Assembly: GCA_016187935.1 (NCBI GenBank)
Contig: JACPIU010000038.1
Span: 90,271 to 154,270 of the forward strand
DNA length: 64,000 nucleotides
Source: Bdellovibrio sp.
GTDB taxonomy: Bacteria > Bdellovibrionota > Bacteriovoracia > Bacteriovoracales > Bacteriovoracaceae
Reading direction: 5' to 3'
Shown: positions 1 to 9,203 of the stretch, in pieces
Layout: the number at the start of each line of letters is the position of its first letter
How positions within the stretch are numbered: the first letter of the stretch is position 1
Notes under the pieces: model-generated
Databases searched by the model: none
The model's input: only the letters and a program-made list of their open reading frames with translations
Told to the model about the DNA's origin: nothing
Made by a program: the position numbers and the translations under genes

Positions 1-1
1 T

Positions 2-574
2 TCTGGCGACATTTTGAAACCAGGTATCTATGAATGGCCTTTCGGCATCACGATTTCACAAATATTAACGGAAGTCAGGGCCCGAGATGCCCTTGCTCTG
101 CAAATTGGCGGTCCCTCGGGAACACTTATAAGCGCCCATGAAAAAGAGCGCAAAATTTGTTTTGAAGATCTGGCCACGGGTGGCGCTATTACAGTATTCT
201 CGAAGAAGCGGGATCTCTTACAGATTATCCAAAAGCATATGGAATTTTTCGTGAACGAATCTTGCGGATGCTGTTCTCCTTGTCGCGCAGGAAACGTCAT
301 GCTGCTGGAATTTGTGCAAATGCTTAAAGACAGGAAAGCACACGCGCGTAATTTGAAAAATGTACTACAGTGGTGCCGCATTATCACTCAAACGAGTCGT
401 TGCGGCCTTGGGCAAACCTCATCCAACCCAATCCTTACAGCGTTGAAGTCTTTTCCTGAACTTTTTCATAATTTCCTTATACCTGATCCCAAGGATGGCG
501 TCTGGAATTTTGATTTAAAAATGGCCACTGGCAAATATGATCAGATTTTTGAAAAGAATGAGCACGGAATATGA
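2..574 (+). CDS. hoxF: HoxF, diaphorase large subunit of NAD-reducing hydrogenase (C-terminal part)
   Basis: This is the C-terminal part of the flavin and NAD(H)-binding subunit of the bidirectional [NiFe] hydrogenase, homologous to NuoF. The reading frame is open from base 2 and begins with SGDILKPGIYEWPFG, a typical internal NuoF/HoxF segment, so the gene starts upstream of the window; the TTG at 14 is not a real start. The [4Fe-4S] site is visible as ESCGCCSPCRAG followed by a fourth Cys in SRCGLG. The stop overlaps the hoxU start by 4 nt (ATGA), which suggests translational coupling in a hoxFUYH operon. NuoF of complex I is an alternative, but the following hoxY and hoxH genes decide for hydrogenase. 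Confidence 0.93.
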   Translation, partial: SGDILKPGIYEWPFGITISQILTEVRARDALALQIGGPSGTLISAHEKERKICFEDLATGGAITVFSKKRDLLQIIQKHMEFFVNESCGCCSPCRAGNVMLLEFVQMLKDRKAHARNLKNVLQWCRIITQTSRCGLGQTSSNPILTALKSFPELFHNFLIPDPKDGVWNFDLKMATGKYDQIFEKNEHGI

Positions 575-1269
575 AAGAAGTTTCTTTTAAAATTGATGGG
601 AAAACATACAAGGCCCCTCTCGGTGAAAATTTAATCATGGCCGCCAAAAGAAATGGTGTCTATATTCCAACCCTTTGCTATTTAGAAGGCCATCCATGCC
701 TTGGTACCTGCCGCGTCTGTACTATTCGCGTTAATGGCAGAAGTATGGCCGCATGTACTCTCACTCTCACGGAAAATATGCAATTGGAGGTCAACACATC
801 TGAGCTTCAAGACATGCGTAAGGCCATCGTGGAATTGATTTTTGTTGAAGGAAATCATTTCTGCCCGGCGTGTGAAAAAGGCGGCGATTGCCAACTTCAG
901 GCCGTGGCCTATGCCATGGACATGAGAGTGGCCCGTTTTCATTATAGCTTTTCTCCCTATCGCATTCATTATGAAGGCAAAAATATTATTCTCGAACATA
1001 ATCGTTGCATGCATTGCAAACGATGCACCAACTTATTTCAAGATGACCAAGGTTATAAAATCTTCAGTTTCATCAATCGAGGATCGAAAACTCGCGTTAT
1101 GATTGACCTAGATCGAGAAAAATTACTATCGGCAGAGAAATTGCGAGAGGCCAAACAATTATGCCCGACTGGTGCCATTTTACTGCAAGGAGGCGGTTTT
1201 GATCGTGCCATTGGAACACGCCAGTATGATCAAAGACCGATAGGCGTGATTCCGAAGGGAGAAAAATAA
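571..1269 (+). CDS. hoxU: HoxU, diaphorase small subunit (ferredoxin-like)
   Basis: An electron-transfer subunit of the NAD-reducing hydrogenase, homologous to the N-terminus of NuoG. It carries a plant-type [2Fe-2S] site (C36, C47, C50, C62), the His-Cys3 [4Fe-4S] motif (H96, C98, C101, C107) and a ferredoxin-like [4Fe-4S] set (C146, C149, C152 and C198 in CPTGAI). At 232 residues it has the usual HoxU length and lacks the molybdopterin-like domain of full NuoG. It passes electrons between HoxF and the hydrogenase module in the cytoplasm. The ATG is fused to the hoxF stop and hoxY follows after 1 nt. Confidence 0.95.
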   Translation: MKEVSFKIDGKTYKAPLGENLIMAAKRNGVYIPTLCYLEGHPCLGTCRVCTIRVNGRSMAACTLTLTENMQLEVNTSELQDMRKAIVELIFVEGNHFCPACEKGGDCQLQAVAYAMDMRVARFHYSFSPYRIHYEGKNIILEHNRCMHCKRCTNLFQDDQGYKIFSFINRGSKTRVMIDLDREKLLSAEKLREAKQLCPTGAILLQGGGFDRAIGTRQYDQRPIGVIPKGEK

Positions 1270-1270
1270 T

Positions 1271-1819
1271 ATGCCGCCAAAAAGAGTCATCGGCACAATT
1301 AGCTTAGCAGGCTGCTTTGGATGTCATATGTCCATACTTGATATCGACCTGAAATTCCTGGAGTTAATCGAATTAGTTGAATTCAATCGCTCCCCACTTA
1401 CAGACATTAAAACATTCACCAAACATTGTGATATCGGAATTATCGAAGGAGGATGTTGCAACGATGAAAATGTGCACACTTTAATCAGCTTTAGAAAGAA
1501 CTGCGATATTCTCGTAAGTCTTGGTGAATGTGCCATCATGGGCGGATTGCCAGCGCTACGAAATAAAATCGACTTGTATGATTGTCTGAAAGAGGCCTAT
1601 CTTAACGTTCCCAGTTCGGTGCCCGGCAATCAGATGATCCCCCATCATCCCGACCTTCCCAAAATTCTCGATCGTATCTACCCTTGCCATGAAATCGTGA
1701 AAATCGATCACTTTATTCCGGGATGCCCGCCTTGTGACGAAATTATTTGGAAAAGTCTGACCAATCTTATTACGGGAAAAAGTGAGACTATCCCCTATCC
1801 ATTCCTTAAATACGATTAG
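1271..1819 (+). CDS. hoxY: HoxY, [NiFe]-hydrogenase small subunit
   Basis: Small subunit of the cytoplasmic bidirectional hydrogenase, carrying the proximal [4Fe-4S] cluster. The expected Cys ligands are present: LAGCFGCHMS (C15, C18), GECAIMGG and GCPPCDEI near the C-terminus. There is no Tat signal peptide, and the 182-residue length fits HoxY rather than exported uptake-hydrogenase small subunits, which carry extra clusters. It lies 1 nt after hoxU and 8 nt before hoxH. Confidence 0.95.
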   Translation: MPPKRVIGTISLAGCFGCHMSILDIDLKFLELIELVEFNRSPLTDIKTFTKHCDIGIIEGGCCNDENVHTLISFRKNCDILVSLGECAIMGGLPALRNKIDLYDCLKEAYLNVPSSVPGNQMIPHHPDLPKILDRIYPCHEIVKIDHFIPGCPPCDEIIWKSLTNLITGKSETIPYPFLKYD

Positions 1820-1827
1820 GGCCCGCT

Positions 1828-3276
1828 ATGAGCAGAAAAATTACTATCGATCCCATTACCCGCGTTGAAGGCCATGGCAAAGTTACAATACACTTGAATG
1901 ATCAAGGCGAGGTACAAGAATCACGATTTCATGTTGTTGAGTTTAGAGGCTTTGAGAAGTTTATACAGGGACGCCCCTATTGGGAGGCACCAGTTTTAGT
2001 TCAAAGATTATGTGGCATTTGTCCTGTCAGCCATCACTTATGTTCAGCTAAGGCCATTGATGAAATCGTCGGCGTCTCTCAGAGTGACCTTACAGCAACG
2101 GCCGTCAAAATGCGACGGCTCATGCATTACGGACAGATTTTACAAAGTCATGCCCTGCACTTTTTTTATCTCGCCTCACCTGACCTACTTTTGGGAATCC
2201 AAAGCTCTTTTGATCGCCGAAATATTGTAGGAGTTGCCTTAGATTACCCGGACCTTGCCAAAAAGGGTATCTTGCTTCGAAAATTCGGCCAGGAGATTAT
2301 TAAAGTCACTGCGGGAAAAAAAATCCACGGAATTTCCGCGGTTCCCGGCGGCATTCATAAAAATCTTTCCCTCTCTGAAAAAAATCTCTTTTACCAAGGC
2401 GGCGAGATTCCCACCATTCACGAAGTCATGAAATGGGCACAGGAAACGTTAGAATTTTACATTGAATATCATAAGAAAAATAAATCTTGGCTCGAAGGTC
2501 TTGCTCTCTGTCAATCGAACTATTTAAGTCTGGTGCGCCCTGATGGGGCGATGGATTTGTATCATGGTGTCTTGCGCGCCATCGGCCCAAATGGTGAGAG
2601 AATACTCGACGATGTGGATTATCACACCTATCTCGAACACTTTGCTGAAGATGTCAAACCATGGTCCTATATGAAATTTCCCTTTCTAAAAAAACTGGGA
2701 ATCGACAGAGGCTGGTCGCGGGTGGGACCATTGGCCAGAATCAATACCTGTGATTTCATCCCCACTCCTCTGGCACAAGCGGCGCTGGAGTATTTTCGTT
2801 GCTATCATGGATCAAGAATTTGCCACACAACACTTTCATACCATTGGGCAAGACTGATCGAGCTTCTTCACGCCGCCGAAGTGATTGCTCAACTTCTAGA
2901 CGACCCCGATCTCCAACAAAGTAGTTTAATAGTCACAGGCCAACGTGCTAAAACAGGAATCGGTTTTTTAGAAGCTCCCCGCGGCACACTTATTCATCAT
3001 TATGAAGTCGATGAGAAAAGTGCTATCACCATGTGCAACCTGATCGTCTCTACCACACATAATAATGAGGCCATGAATCGAGCAGTCAATGCAGTTGCCA
3101 CCCAATATTTAAAAAATAATCAAGAGTTAAGCGAGGGCATGCTCAATCATATCGAAGTCGCCATTCGCGCCTACGATCCGTGTCTCAGTTGCGCCACTCA
3201 CGCCATTGGAAATATGCCTCTGCATGTTTCATTGTTTAATTCTCAAGGTCACCTTATTCATGAACGATATAAATGA
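1828..3276 (+). CDS. hoxH: HoxH, [NiFe]-hydrogenase large subunit
   Basis: Catalytic subunit holding the NiFe(CN)2CO centre. The L1 motif (RVEGHG) and L2 motif (RLCGICPVSHH) near the N-terminus and the C-terminal DPCLSCATHA supply the four Ni-binding Cys residues. H458 is followed by a 24-residue tail (AIGNMP to HERYK), the expected propeptide removed by the HoxW endopeptidase after Ni insertion. All ligands are intact, so the enzyme should be functional if the missing upstream genes are. The hyp maturation genes are not in the window. Confidence 0.96.
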   Translation: MSRKITIDPITRVEGHGKVTIHLNDQGEVQESRFHVVEFRGFEKFIQGRPYWEAPVLVQRLCGICPVSHHLCSAKAIDEIVGVSQSDLTATAVKMRRLMHYGQILQSHALHFFYLASPDLLLGIQSSFDRRNIVGVALDYPDLAKKGILLRKFGQEIIKVTAGKKIHGISAVPGGIHKNLSLSEKNLFYQGGEIPTIHEVMKWAQETLEFYIEYHKKNKSWLEGLALCQSNYLSLVRPDGAMDLYHGVLRAIGPNGERILDDVDYHTYLEHFAEDVKPWSYMKFPFLKKLGIDRGWSRVGPLARINTCDFIPTPLAQAALEYFRCYHGSRICHTTLSYHWARLIELLHAAEVIAQLLDDPDLQQSSLIVTGQRAKTGIGFLEAPRGTLIHHYEVDEKSAITMCNLIVSTTHNNEAMNRAVNAVATQYLKNNQELSEGMLNHIEVAIRAYDPCLSCATHAIGNMPLHVSLFNSQGHLIHERYK

Positions 3277-3703
3277 TCTTCTGATTCAGGCGATCGGCAA
3301 TCCCGCCCGGGGAGATGACGGACTAGGCCCACGATTTATCGAGGAACTTAGCAAAAGAGCAATGTTGGCCACCCACACCCAATGGGACTATCAACTTAGC
3401 ATTGAGCACGCCGAACTCTTTTCAAAATATAAGCGTGTTTTGATTGTAGATGCATCCAAGTCGGGCAACGGGCCGTTTCAATTTTCCACCGTGCTGGCAG
3501 GCCAAAACACTTACATCTCCAGTCATATCCTATTACCGCAAAATATCTTGGCCTTAACTCAACTTCTCTATCATGCCTACCCACAAGTTTATTTGTTGGC
3601 CATCAAAGGGGAAATTTTTAACTTATCAGAGAACTTAAGCAAGGTGGCCGAATTCAATCTCTATGAGACAATGAGATTCGTACAGACTACTTTCAATCTT
3701 TAA
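3260..3703 (+). CDS. hoxW: HoxW/HycI-type hydrogenase maturation endopeptidase (M52 family)
   Basis: Protease that cleaves the HoxH C-terminal tail. The M52 hallmark GNPARGDDGLGP lies at the N-terminus, and its Asp is a Ni-sensing ligand in this family. I chose the ATG at 3260 because the conserved region starts a few residues later; the frame is open back to 3206, but those codons lie inside hoxH. The gene overlaps hoxH by 17 nt in another frame. At about 147 residues it has normal family length. Its place right after hoxH supports a HoxH-specific role. Confidence 0.88.
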   Translation: MNDINDLLIQAIGNPARGDDGLGPRFIEELSKRAMLATHTQWDYQLSIEHAELFSKYKRVLIVDASKSGNGPFQFSTVLAGQNTYISSHILLPQNILALTQLLYHAYPQVYLLAIKGEIFNLSENLSKVAEFNLYETMRFVQTTFNL

Positions 3704-3801
3704 CTATCCGAAATTATAACTAACCTAATGTAATATTTACCTTCATCATTCCTTTTTTCAGTAGAAAAGATACATTGCGCGACTATTAACCAGGTGTTTC
3801 T

Positions 3802-6144
3802 ATGCCAAAAAAAGCAATTCAAACTTTGATGGTTCTCTTGTCTTTTGTCTTGATCACGTTACCAAGTTTACAGGCAGTGGAAAAGGGTCGCGATATGAAC
3901 AATATCACTCTTGTTCCTCATGCTGAAAACATCTTTCTTTTTTACCGCTGTGGAGATGCCCTCTATTTTAACTATGATATTAAAAAACTACGCCGGGAAA
4001 GAGATGGCTCTGTCAGCTTTAATTGGTACACTAATCAAACCATGATCGGGTTTATGTATTGTGATGGTTTTGGATTCCCTCTGATCAATGAAAAAGTGGC
4101 GGCCAAAGACATAGAGGTCACCATTCTTCCCAACCAAATGGATGTTTTCTATTCTCCACTTTCCAATAAAAATTTAGTGAAAAAAGTTTCCTATAAAAGA
4201 ATTCCAGGGGATATGCCGCGAACTCAAGATTGGACCGCCGCCGAACTCTTGAAAAGCAATGATGGCCGTGAAATTCTGGCCGATTCATACCAGGCCTTTG
4301 AATTTAACGGAAGATCTTATCTCCTCTATAGTTATATGGGGAAATTGGCCATTCTTACGCCGGAAAAAAAGGCCTTGCAGTTTGATCTCGATGTTAACAT
4401 CGATCGCCACGCACCTATAAAAGGTGCCGTGAGTTTAAGTAAAGGCAAAGCGACACTCTATGCCCTCCTCCCCACTGGCGATAAGTTCACATGGTTTAAG
4501 CTGGACTTAATGGGACTTCACAAAGGTATTATCCGCCAATTTTCTGATCCCGTAAAATTTTTCCCTTCTCCCACAGAATTATCCTCTTATGAACTAAAGG
4601 CACCCTTAAACGGCAAGGTAGTGGTGTACTATATTCCTCTTCATCAAGGAATTAAAAGCAAGGCAGAATTTGATGTGGACAATGCTTACCCCAAACTCTT
4701 TAGTGATCATAAAGGGTTTGTGCGACCTTTTGATCCCACGAAAGAAGATAAGTGTTTTGATCTCTTCCAAATGCCACTGAATTGCCATCAAGATCGCGAT
4801 TGCATGTTGGTTGATTTTTCCTATCCCAAATCTGCAAGTTTTTTTGCCAATCCCTCTGCGCTTCTTCATGCCACCTATGGAGGGAAAGTGGTGGCCGTCC
4901 CCCTCAATACCTTACCAACAAAGCAAGAAAAAATGGAATTAATTGGCATAATTGAAGGGCCGCCACCAGTTCCATTGGCCAATGTCATGTCTTCTCTCAA
5001 AGGCAGTTCTGGAAACGCTATGATGGATGGTGCCCGCGATCTCTCTCGCTGGATTTTTACCCAAGTCGATCAATCCATGACCTTTACTCTGGGCAGAGGA
5101 AATACTTCCATAAAAACCACCACCCATATGGTACAGGCCGGTGCCAATATTCCCACGGCCGTTCCAATTACTTTATCCGCCATGGGACAATTTTCTTCCA
5201 AACTTATGCGTGAAGATTTTGTTGAGACCACAGGCACGATTAAGAAAACTTTTGTGAATGAAATTCAACATGTGTTGGGTGTCAACAAGCGACTCCAAAT
5301 GCGTCCTATCGGCAAGCTTATTTTCTTAAAATACGATTTAAAGGCCTATCGCTATGTCTTTAAGGACGAGCACGATAAAGTTCTTGCCGACGGGCCACAA
5401 CTTTTTTCTATCACTAAAACCAACTATCGCCCGATCGTTCGGCCTTATGAAATCATTGCTAAACAAGTTAATCCCGGTAAATACCCTCATCATTTCGTCG
5501 TAGGAGATATGGCAAGCTATGCCTCTCTTCATCGCCGCAGAACACTTTTAGATAAGGCCAGTATCCTCTCACCCGGTCACAACTACCTGTCTTATACTTA
5601 TAACAATTTGCTGGATTTGAGCACTCAATTTGAAATGACGGCCACCAATCGTATCACGCGTGAAGACACCGAGACCGTGACCGCTGAATTAGGCGGGGGA
5701 ATCGGTTCCGAAGAAACTCCTATTTCACTTAATTTTTCCATCAAAAATGAGGAAGAACGAATCTATACTCTGGTAAACCAAAAGTCTCAAGGCATGGCCA
5801 TTAGTGCAGAAATCGGAATGCCTCTCCTGGCCCAAGACCCCAAAGTTAAATCCTATGATTTTGAAATTTATTATCTGGCACCTGAAAATCACATCGCCAC
5901 TGATCTGATTGAAGAATTGAAAGATACCCGTTCCAAATCCCACATGAACAAAAAACTATCTGAGATGATTATCCCCACTTCCAAGCCCTGGAAAGTAACC
6001 TATAGCGTTTCTGAAATCAGGGATGCTATCGCCACTCCCGGCGTGGGCAACCGCCGTAGCACCAAGTACATTGACACCATCCCAAACCCTGATCAAGAGA
6101 GTGAAAACGGAGAAGGGGAACCGATCATTCGCTGGAATTTTTAG
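3802..6144 (+). CDS. Large exported protein of unknown function
   Basis: I do not recognise a family. The 780-residue product begins with a clear Sec signal peptide (MPKKAIQTLMVLLSFVLITL, likely cleaved after LQA). The rest is soluble and mixed alpha/beta in composition, with few Cys and no membrane helices after the leader. A run of polar, Glu-rich residues ends the protein. The ATG is preceded by AGGTG at good spacing. It lies 98 nt after the hydrogenase operon and probably has its own promoter. Likely location is the periplasm or outer membrane. Confidence 0.75.
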   Translation: MPKKAIQTLMVLLSFVLITLPSLQAVEKGRDMNNITLVPHAENIFLFYRCGDALYFNYDIKKLRRERDGSVSFNWYTNQTMIGFMYCDGFGFPLINEKVAAKDIEVTILPNQMDVFYSPLSNKNLVKKVSYKRIPGDMPRTQDWTAAELLKSNDGREILADSYQAFEFNGRSYLLYSYMGKLAILTPEKKALQFDLDVNIDRHAPIKGAVSLSKGKATLYALLPTGDKFTWFKLDLMGLHKGIIRQFSDPVKFFPSPTELSSYELKAPLNGKVVVYYIPLHQGIKSKAEFDVDNAYPKLFSDHKGFVRPFDPTKEDKCFDLFQMPLNCHQDRDCMLVDFSYPKSASFFANPSALLHATYGGKVVAVPLNTLPTKQEKMELIGIIEGPPPVPLANVMSSLKGSSGNAMMDGARDLSRWIFTQVDQSMTFTLGRGNTSIKTTTHMVQAGANIPTAVPITLSAMGQFSSKLMREDFVETTGTIKKTFVNEIQHVLGVNKRLQMRPIGKLIFLKYDLKAYRYVFKDEHDKVLADGPQLFSITKTNYRPIVRPYEIIAKQVNPGKYPHHFVVGDMASYASLHRRRTLLDKASILSPGHNYLSYTYNNLLDLSTQFEMTATNRITREDTETVTAELGGGIGSEETPISLNFSIKNEEERIYTLVNQKSQGMAISAEIGMPLLAQDPKVKSYDFEIYYLAPENHIATDLIEELKDTRSKSHMNKKLSEMIIPTSKPWKVTYSVSEIRDAIATPGVGNRRSTKYIDTIPNPDQESENGEGEPIIRWNF

Positions 6145-6281
6145 TTCTCTCCCCTAATACCATGTAAAAATGACCTCACTTCTTCGATGTTGGAAGATGT
6201 AAGATGGTTTTTCCTAATTTTCCTCTATATTACGGCAATATTTTTATGAGCAAAATGGCGTCCTAAAAATAAGGAGTTCCC

Positions 6282-7556
6282 ATGCGAAGCAGATCGGTAA
6301 CAGGGTTGACCATCTCGTTAATTTTAGGACTTTCTTGTACTTCCATGGCAAAAGACCTAACCTCCGATAAAGTCATCTACGGCACGGACAACCGCCAAGA
6401 TCTCAAAGAATCTTCTTTAGTCGACTTCCAAAAGCTTGCCCTCTCCACCGCGGTTCAAATTAAGCCTAAGTATTTTACAGTTTTAGAAAATGGGAATTTG
6501 CAATTGAAAGCGGACGAAACCTTAAAGGCCCAATATGACGTCTGCGATGACGAACCGTTCGCCCAACAGTTGGCGGTGGGTAATTGTTCCGGTTTCCTAG
6601 TGTCGTCTGACTTGCTGGTAACTGCAGGCCACTGTATGGACAGCGAATCCGATTGTGAGGATTTCATCTGGGCCTTTGACTATGCCGAAGGCAAAATAAA
6701 GGACGCCCAAATCGTTAAGGAAAATGTTTATCGCTGCAAAAAAATTCTGAAACAATCTCTTGATGAGACAAGCATGAATGACTATGCCGTCATCCAACTT
6801 GATCGACCAGTGACCAATCGAGCACCGCTTAATTTTCGATTAAATGGTTCGGTCAAAGTTGGTGATTCTCTTGTTGTCATCGGCCATCCCAGTGGATTAC
6901 CCACCAAGATCGCCGGTGGTGCGACAGTACAGCAAATTGACCACCCTGCGTACTTCCAGGCCGACCTCGATACCTATGGCGGCAACAGTGGCAGCGCGGT
7001 TTTTAATACCAAGACAGGTGAAGTGGAAGGGATCTTAGTTCGTGGTGCCAAGGATTATGTATACAATTTAGAAAAAGGCTGCTTGGAGTCTAATCGTTGT
7101 GAAAAAATGGACAAGGAAAATAAAACCTGCGAAGGCGAAAGCGTTAGTAGAATCTCCGCCGTTGAGATTATTGCACTGGAAAGAGAAGAATTGGTCAAAC
7201 AGGAACCATCTCTGGTGCCCGCTTTAGCTGATGTCTCTTTTGCCGATAACAAAGGTGAAAGCCTTCTCACCGCCGCCGCCAAGTACGCTAAATATCCTTT
7301 GGTGCGGGACTTAGTGCAAAATGCCAAAGTGGAATTGAATAAAAAGAACTCCCAGAGAGACACGGCCTTACACCTTGCGATAAAGGCCAATGATTATTAC
7401 ACCACCAAATTGCTATTGGAAAAAGGTGCCGATTTTACCATCAAGGGAAAAGAGAAACTAAAGGCAAAAAAGCTCGTAAAAAAACTTAATCGCGATCCAC
7501 GTTTCCGTCAGCTCATGGTGAAATACGATAAATGGTATTTGCCAGGCAAACATTAG
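6282..7556 (+). CDS. Exported trypsin-like serine protease with C-terminal ankyrin repeats
   Basis: Residues 1-24 form a signal peptide. The S1 (chymotrypsin-fold) domain spans roughly 50-270 with a complete triad: H117 in LVTAGHCM, D167 in NDYAVIQL and S236 in GGNSGSAV. Residues ~315-405 contain two or three ankyrin repeats (TALHLAIKANDYYTTKLLLE is the clearest). The start has a strong site, AAGGAGTTCCC before ATG. Protease plus ankyrin is an uncommon arrangement. The repeats may bind a partner or substrate outside the cytoplasm. Transcribed alone; the neighbour is convergent. Confidence 0.88.
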   Translation: MRSRSVTGLTISLILGLSCTSMAKDLTSDKVIYGTDNRQDLKESSLVDFQKLALSTAVQIKPKYFTVLENGNLQLKADETLKAQYDVCDDEPFAQQLAVGNCSGFLVSSDLLVTAGHCMDSESDCEDFIWAFDYAEGKIKDAQIVKENVYRCKKILKQSLDETSMNDYAVIQLDRPVTNRAPLNFRLNGSVKVGDSLVVIGHPSGLPTKIAGGATVQQIDHPAYFQADLDTYGGNSGSAVFNTKTGEVEGILVRGAKDYVYNLEKGCLESNRCEKMDKENKTCEGESVSRISAVEIIALEREELVKQEPSLVPALADVSFADNKGESLLTAAAKYAKYPLVRDLVQNAKVELNKKNSQRDTALHLAIKANDYYTTKLLLEKGADFTIKGKEKLKAKKLVKKLNRDPRFRQLMVKYDKWYLPGKH

Positions 7557-7575
7557 AAGTTAAGCGAATTTCCTA

Positions 7576-8040
7576 TCACTGATGGCCCGCATCCGAAAGC
7601 TGCGTTCTCTCATCGAACCATTCAATGAGTTGCTCTTTCTCCGCGGGGTCGAGTTCATATCCAAGAGGCATATGCAAGTCCGAATCAGTTGTCCTCGATC
7701 GAAAAAGCAGTATCTCGAATGTCTCACGCTGATCCAGTTGTGTGCCATCCGGTGCCACATGAGGAAATGTCACTGCGCCGTTTGGCAAAACGAGCCAGCG
7801 GCCCAAATCCAGTCCACCGAATCTCTGAGAGAGATCGCTATGGCAGGTAGCACATCGGTTATCCAACACACAGGCCACCCGTGGTGGTGGGGCCTGCAAA
7901 AGTGGCCTTGTGCTTTTGCATTGGGCCTCCATCGGTGTGATGATTCTTTTTGAAATCGCCTCCACGTCCGCAAAGCATAAATCCGTATGCATGAAAAAAA
8001 AGCACATAAATAACACAATTGAAAACATAAACCTCATCAT
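7576..8040 (-). CDS. Exported one-heme cytochrome-like protein
   Basis: A 154-residue protein with a signal peptide (RFMFSIVLFMCFFFMHTDLC, cleaved near CFA) and a single CATCH heme-binding motif. A downstream segment, LHMPLGYELDPAEKEQLIEW, looks like the distal-Met region and final helix of small c-type cytochromes. It is therefore probably a periplasmic c-type cytochrome; the electron partner is unknown. The start overlaps the upstream gene by 4 nt (ATGA), so the two are probably translated together. Confidence 0.7.
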   Translation of the reverse strand: MMRFMFSIVLFMCFFFMHTDLCFADVEAISKRIITPMEAQCKSTRPLLQAPPPRVACVLDNRCATCHSDLSQRFGGLDLGRWLVLPNGAVTFPHVAPDGTQLDQRETFEILLFRSRTTDSDLHMPLGYELDPAEKEQLIEWFDERTQLSDAGHQ

Positions 8041-8447
8041 GATTGGCTTCCGTTTATTGAATATAAATGAAAATAATTTTTGGCATAATTAGATTTCAGC
8101 AAAGACAGTTCGTAAGCTTGCCCGGTTTCACGATAAAGAAAACAAAGCTCATCTACAATCTTTTTCAAAATGTCTCGTGCTTTTCCACGAATAAAAGGTG
8201 CGAGTTTATTATCATGCAAAATCCTTTGAACTATTTCCTGACCTTGAACAAGCTGTTTTTCAGCACACTTATTACAGCCTCTTTTTTTGCAACACTCAAC
8301 AAATAAAAGAAGCGTTGGAGCAAGCAATTCGATGGCCAATATTTTTTCTGAAATATCACCTGATCTATATTTTTCGCCGATCAACTCACGACAGACAACG
8401 GCATCTTCAAAGGCTCCTTGTATATCGTTGAAATTCCCAATAATCAT
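8037..8447 (-). CDS. Small cytoplasmic protein of unknown function
   Basis: A 136-residue, mostly helical protein without signal peptide. It has a Cys cluster (ECCKKRGCNKC) that could bind a metal. I do not recognise it. The start is uncertain: ATG 8447 has a poor ribosome site, and another frame just upstream (MKDLNKRGPDDYWEFQ) runs into the same region, so a frameshift near the 5' end is possible. The stop overlaps the start of the cytochrome-like gene, implying a two-gene operon. Confidence 0.5.
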   Translation of the reverse strand: MIIGNFNDIQGAFEDAVVCRELIGEKYRSGDISEKILAIELLAPTLLLFVECCKKRGCNKCAEKQLVQGQEIVQRILHDNKLAPFIRGKARDILKKIVDELCFLYRETGQAYELSLLKSNYAKNYFHLYSINGSQS

Positions 8448-8519
8448 CAGGTCCGCGTTTATTTAAATCTTTCATTATAATTCACTCGCATCTCAAGAAC
8501 CTGGACACACGACCACTTT

Positions 8520-9050
8520 TCAATTATGGAGATAGGCACCCAAAATCATCATGATGAGATGAACTGAGAAACCATAACAGGCCTCACCTGCTTCAACTTT
8601 AAACTCAACAGTCTTGCCATCAACCACAGTCCGATAGCTTGGATTCATAAAGTGACCATTTTGAAAATCTTCGCCTTCGATTTGAACGACATAATTTTTT
8701 CCATCCGCTGTCATGGTGATTTGCTGTAGATCGGTGTCAATTTTTTCCACTCGGACTTCCGTGCTAACCAACACTCCGTTATCCAAATGAGAAATCGTTC
8801 CGCCAATTCCATTCGCTAGTTTCCCAAAAGTTGCGCGAATAACCTGGCCATGTTTTTTCATAATCAGTTCGGATGAAAACGTTTCTTCATCCTTATTACC
8901 AAAGATAACAAAATCCTTCACCGAACCTGCAATTGCATGATCATAAACTTTGAGATCAATAGCGGTTCCTTTGATTGTTGAAAGAGAATGATCATCGGCC
9001 AGTGCAGAAAAAACTAGAAACAGACAGAGTAGCACCAATAAGCTTTTCAT
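8520..9050 (-). CDS. Exported protein of unknown function
   Basis: I place the start at ATG 9050, where AAAGGGAGATTT is an excellent ribosome site and the product begins with a signal peptide (MKSLLVLLCLFLVFSALA). The frame is open further upstream but that part looks non-coding. The 176-residue product is beta-rich and ends with a hydrophobic stretch (VHLIMMILGAYLHN). No family recognised. It is separated from dmeF by about 150 nt holding its probable promoter. Confidence 0.65.
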   Translation of the reverse strand: MKSLLVLLCLFLVFSALADDHSLSTIKGTAIDLKVYDHAIAGSVKDFVIFGNKDEETFSSELIMKKHGQVIRATFGKLANGIGGTISHLDNGVLVSTEVRVEKIDTDLQQITMTADGKNYVVQIEGEDFQNGHFMNPSYRTVVDGKTVEFKVEAGEACYGFSVHLIMMILGAYLHN

Positions 9051-9203
9051 AAATCTCCCTTTTTTTACGGACTTCACAGTCTTATAGTTAAAACTATTGT
9101 TTGAATAGGCAAACATATTGGAGTAATACTGCTTATAAGTCAAGTAAGGAAAAAGAGCTGGTATGTTCTTGGGAGATTTTTTTGGCGAACTCCAGATCAA
9201 TGA

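Noticed and set aside
14..16. TTG start for hoxF
   Set aside because: The frame is open to the edge of the window and the preceding residues match HoxF/NuoF, so the gene is cut by the window.
3206..3259. 18-codon extension of the hydrogenase endopeptidase
   Set aside because: Lies completely in the hoxH coding sequence; the conserved M52 start fits ATG 3260.
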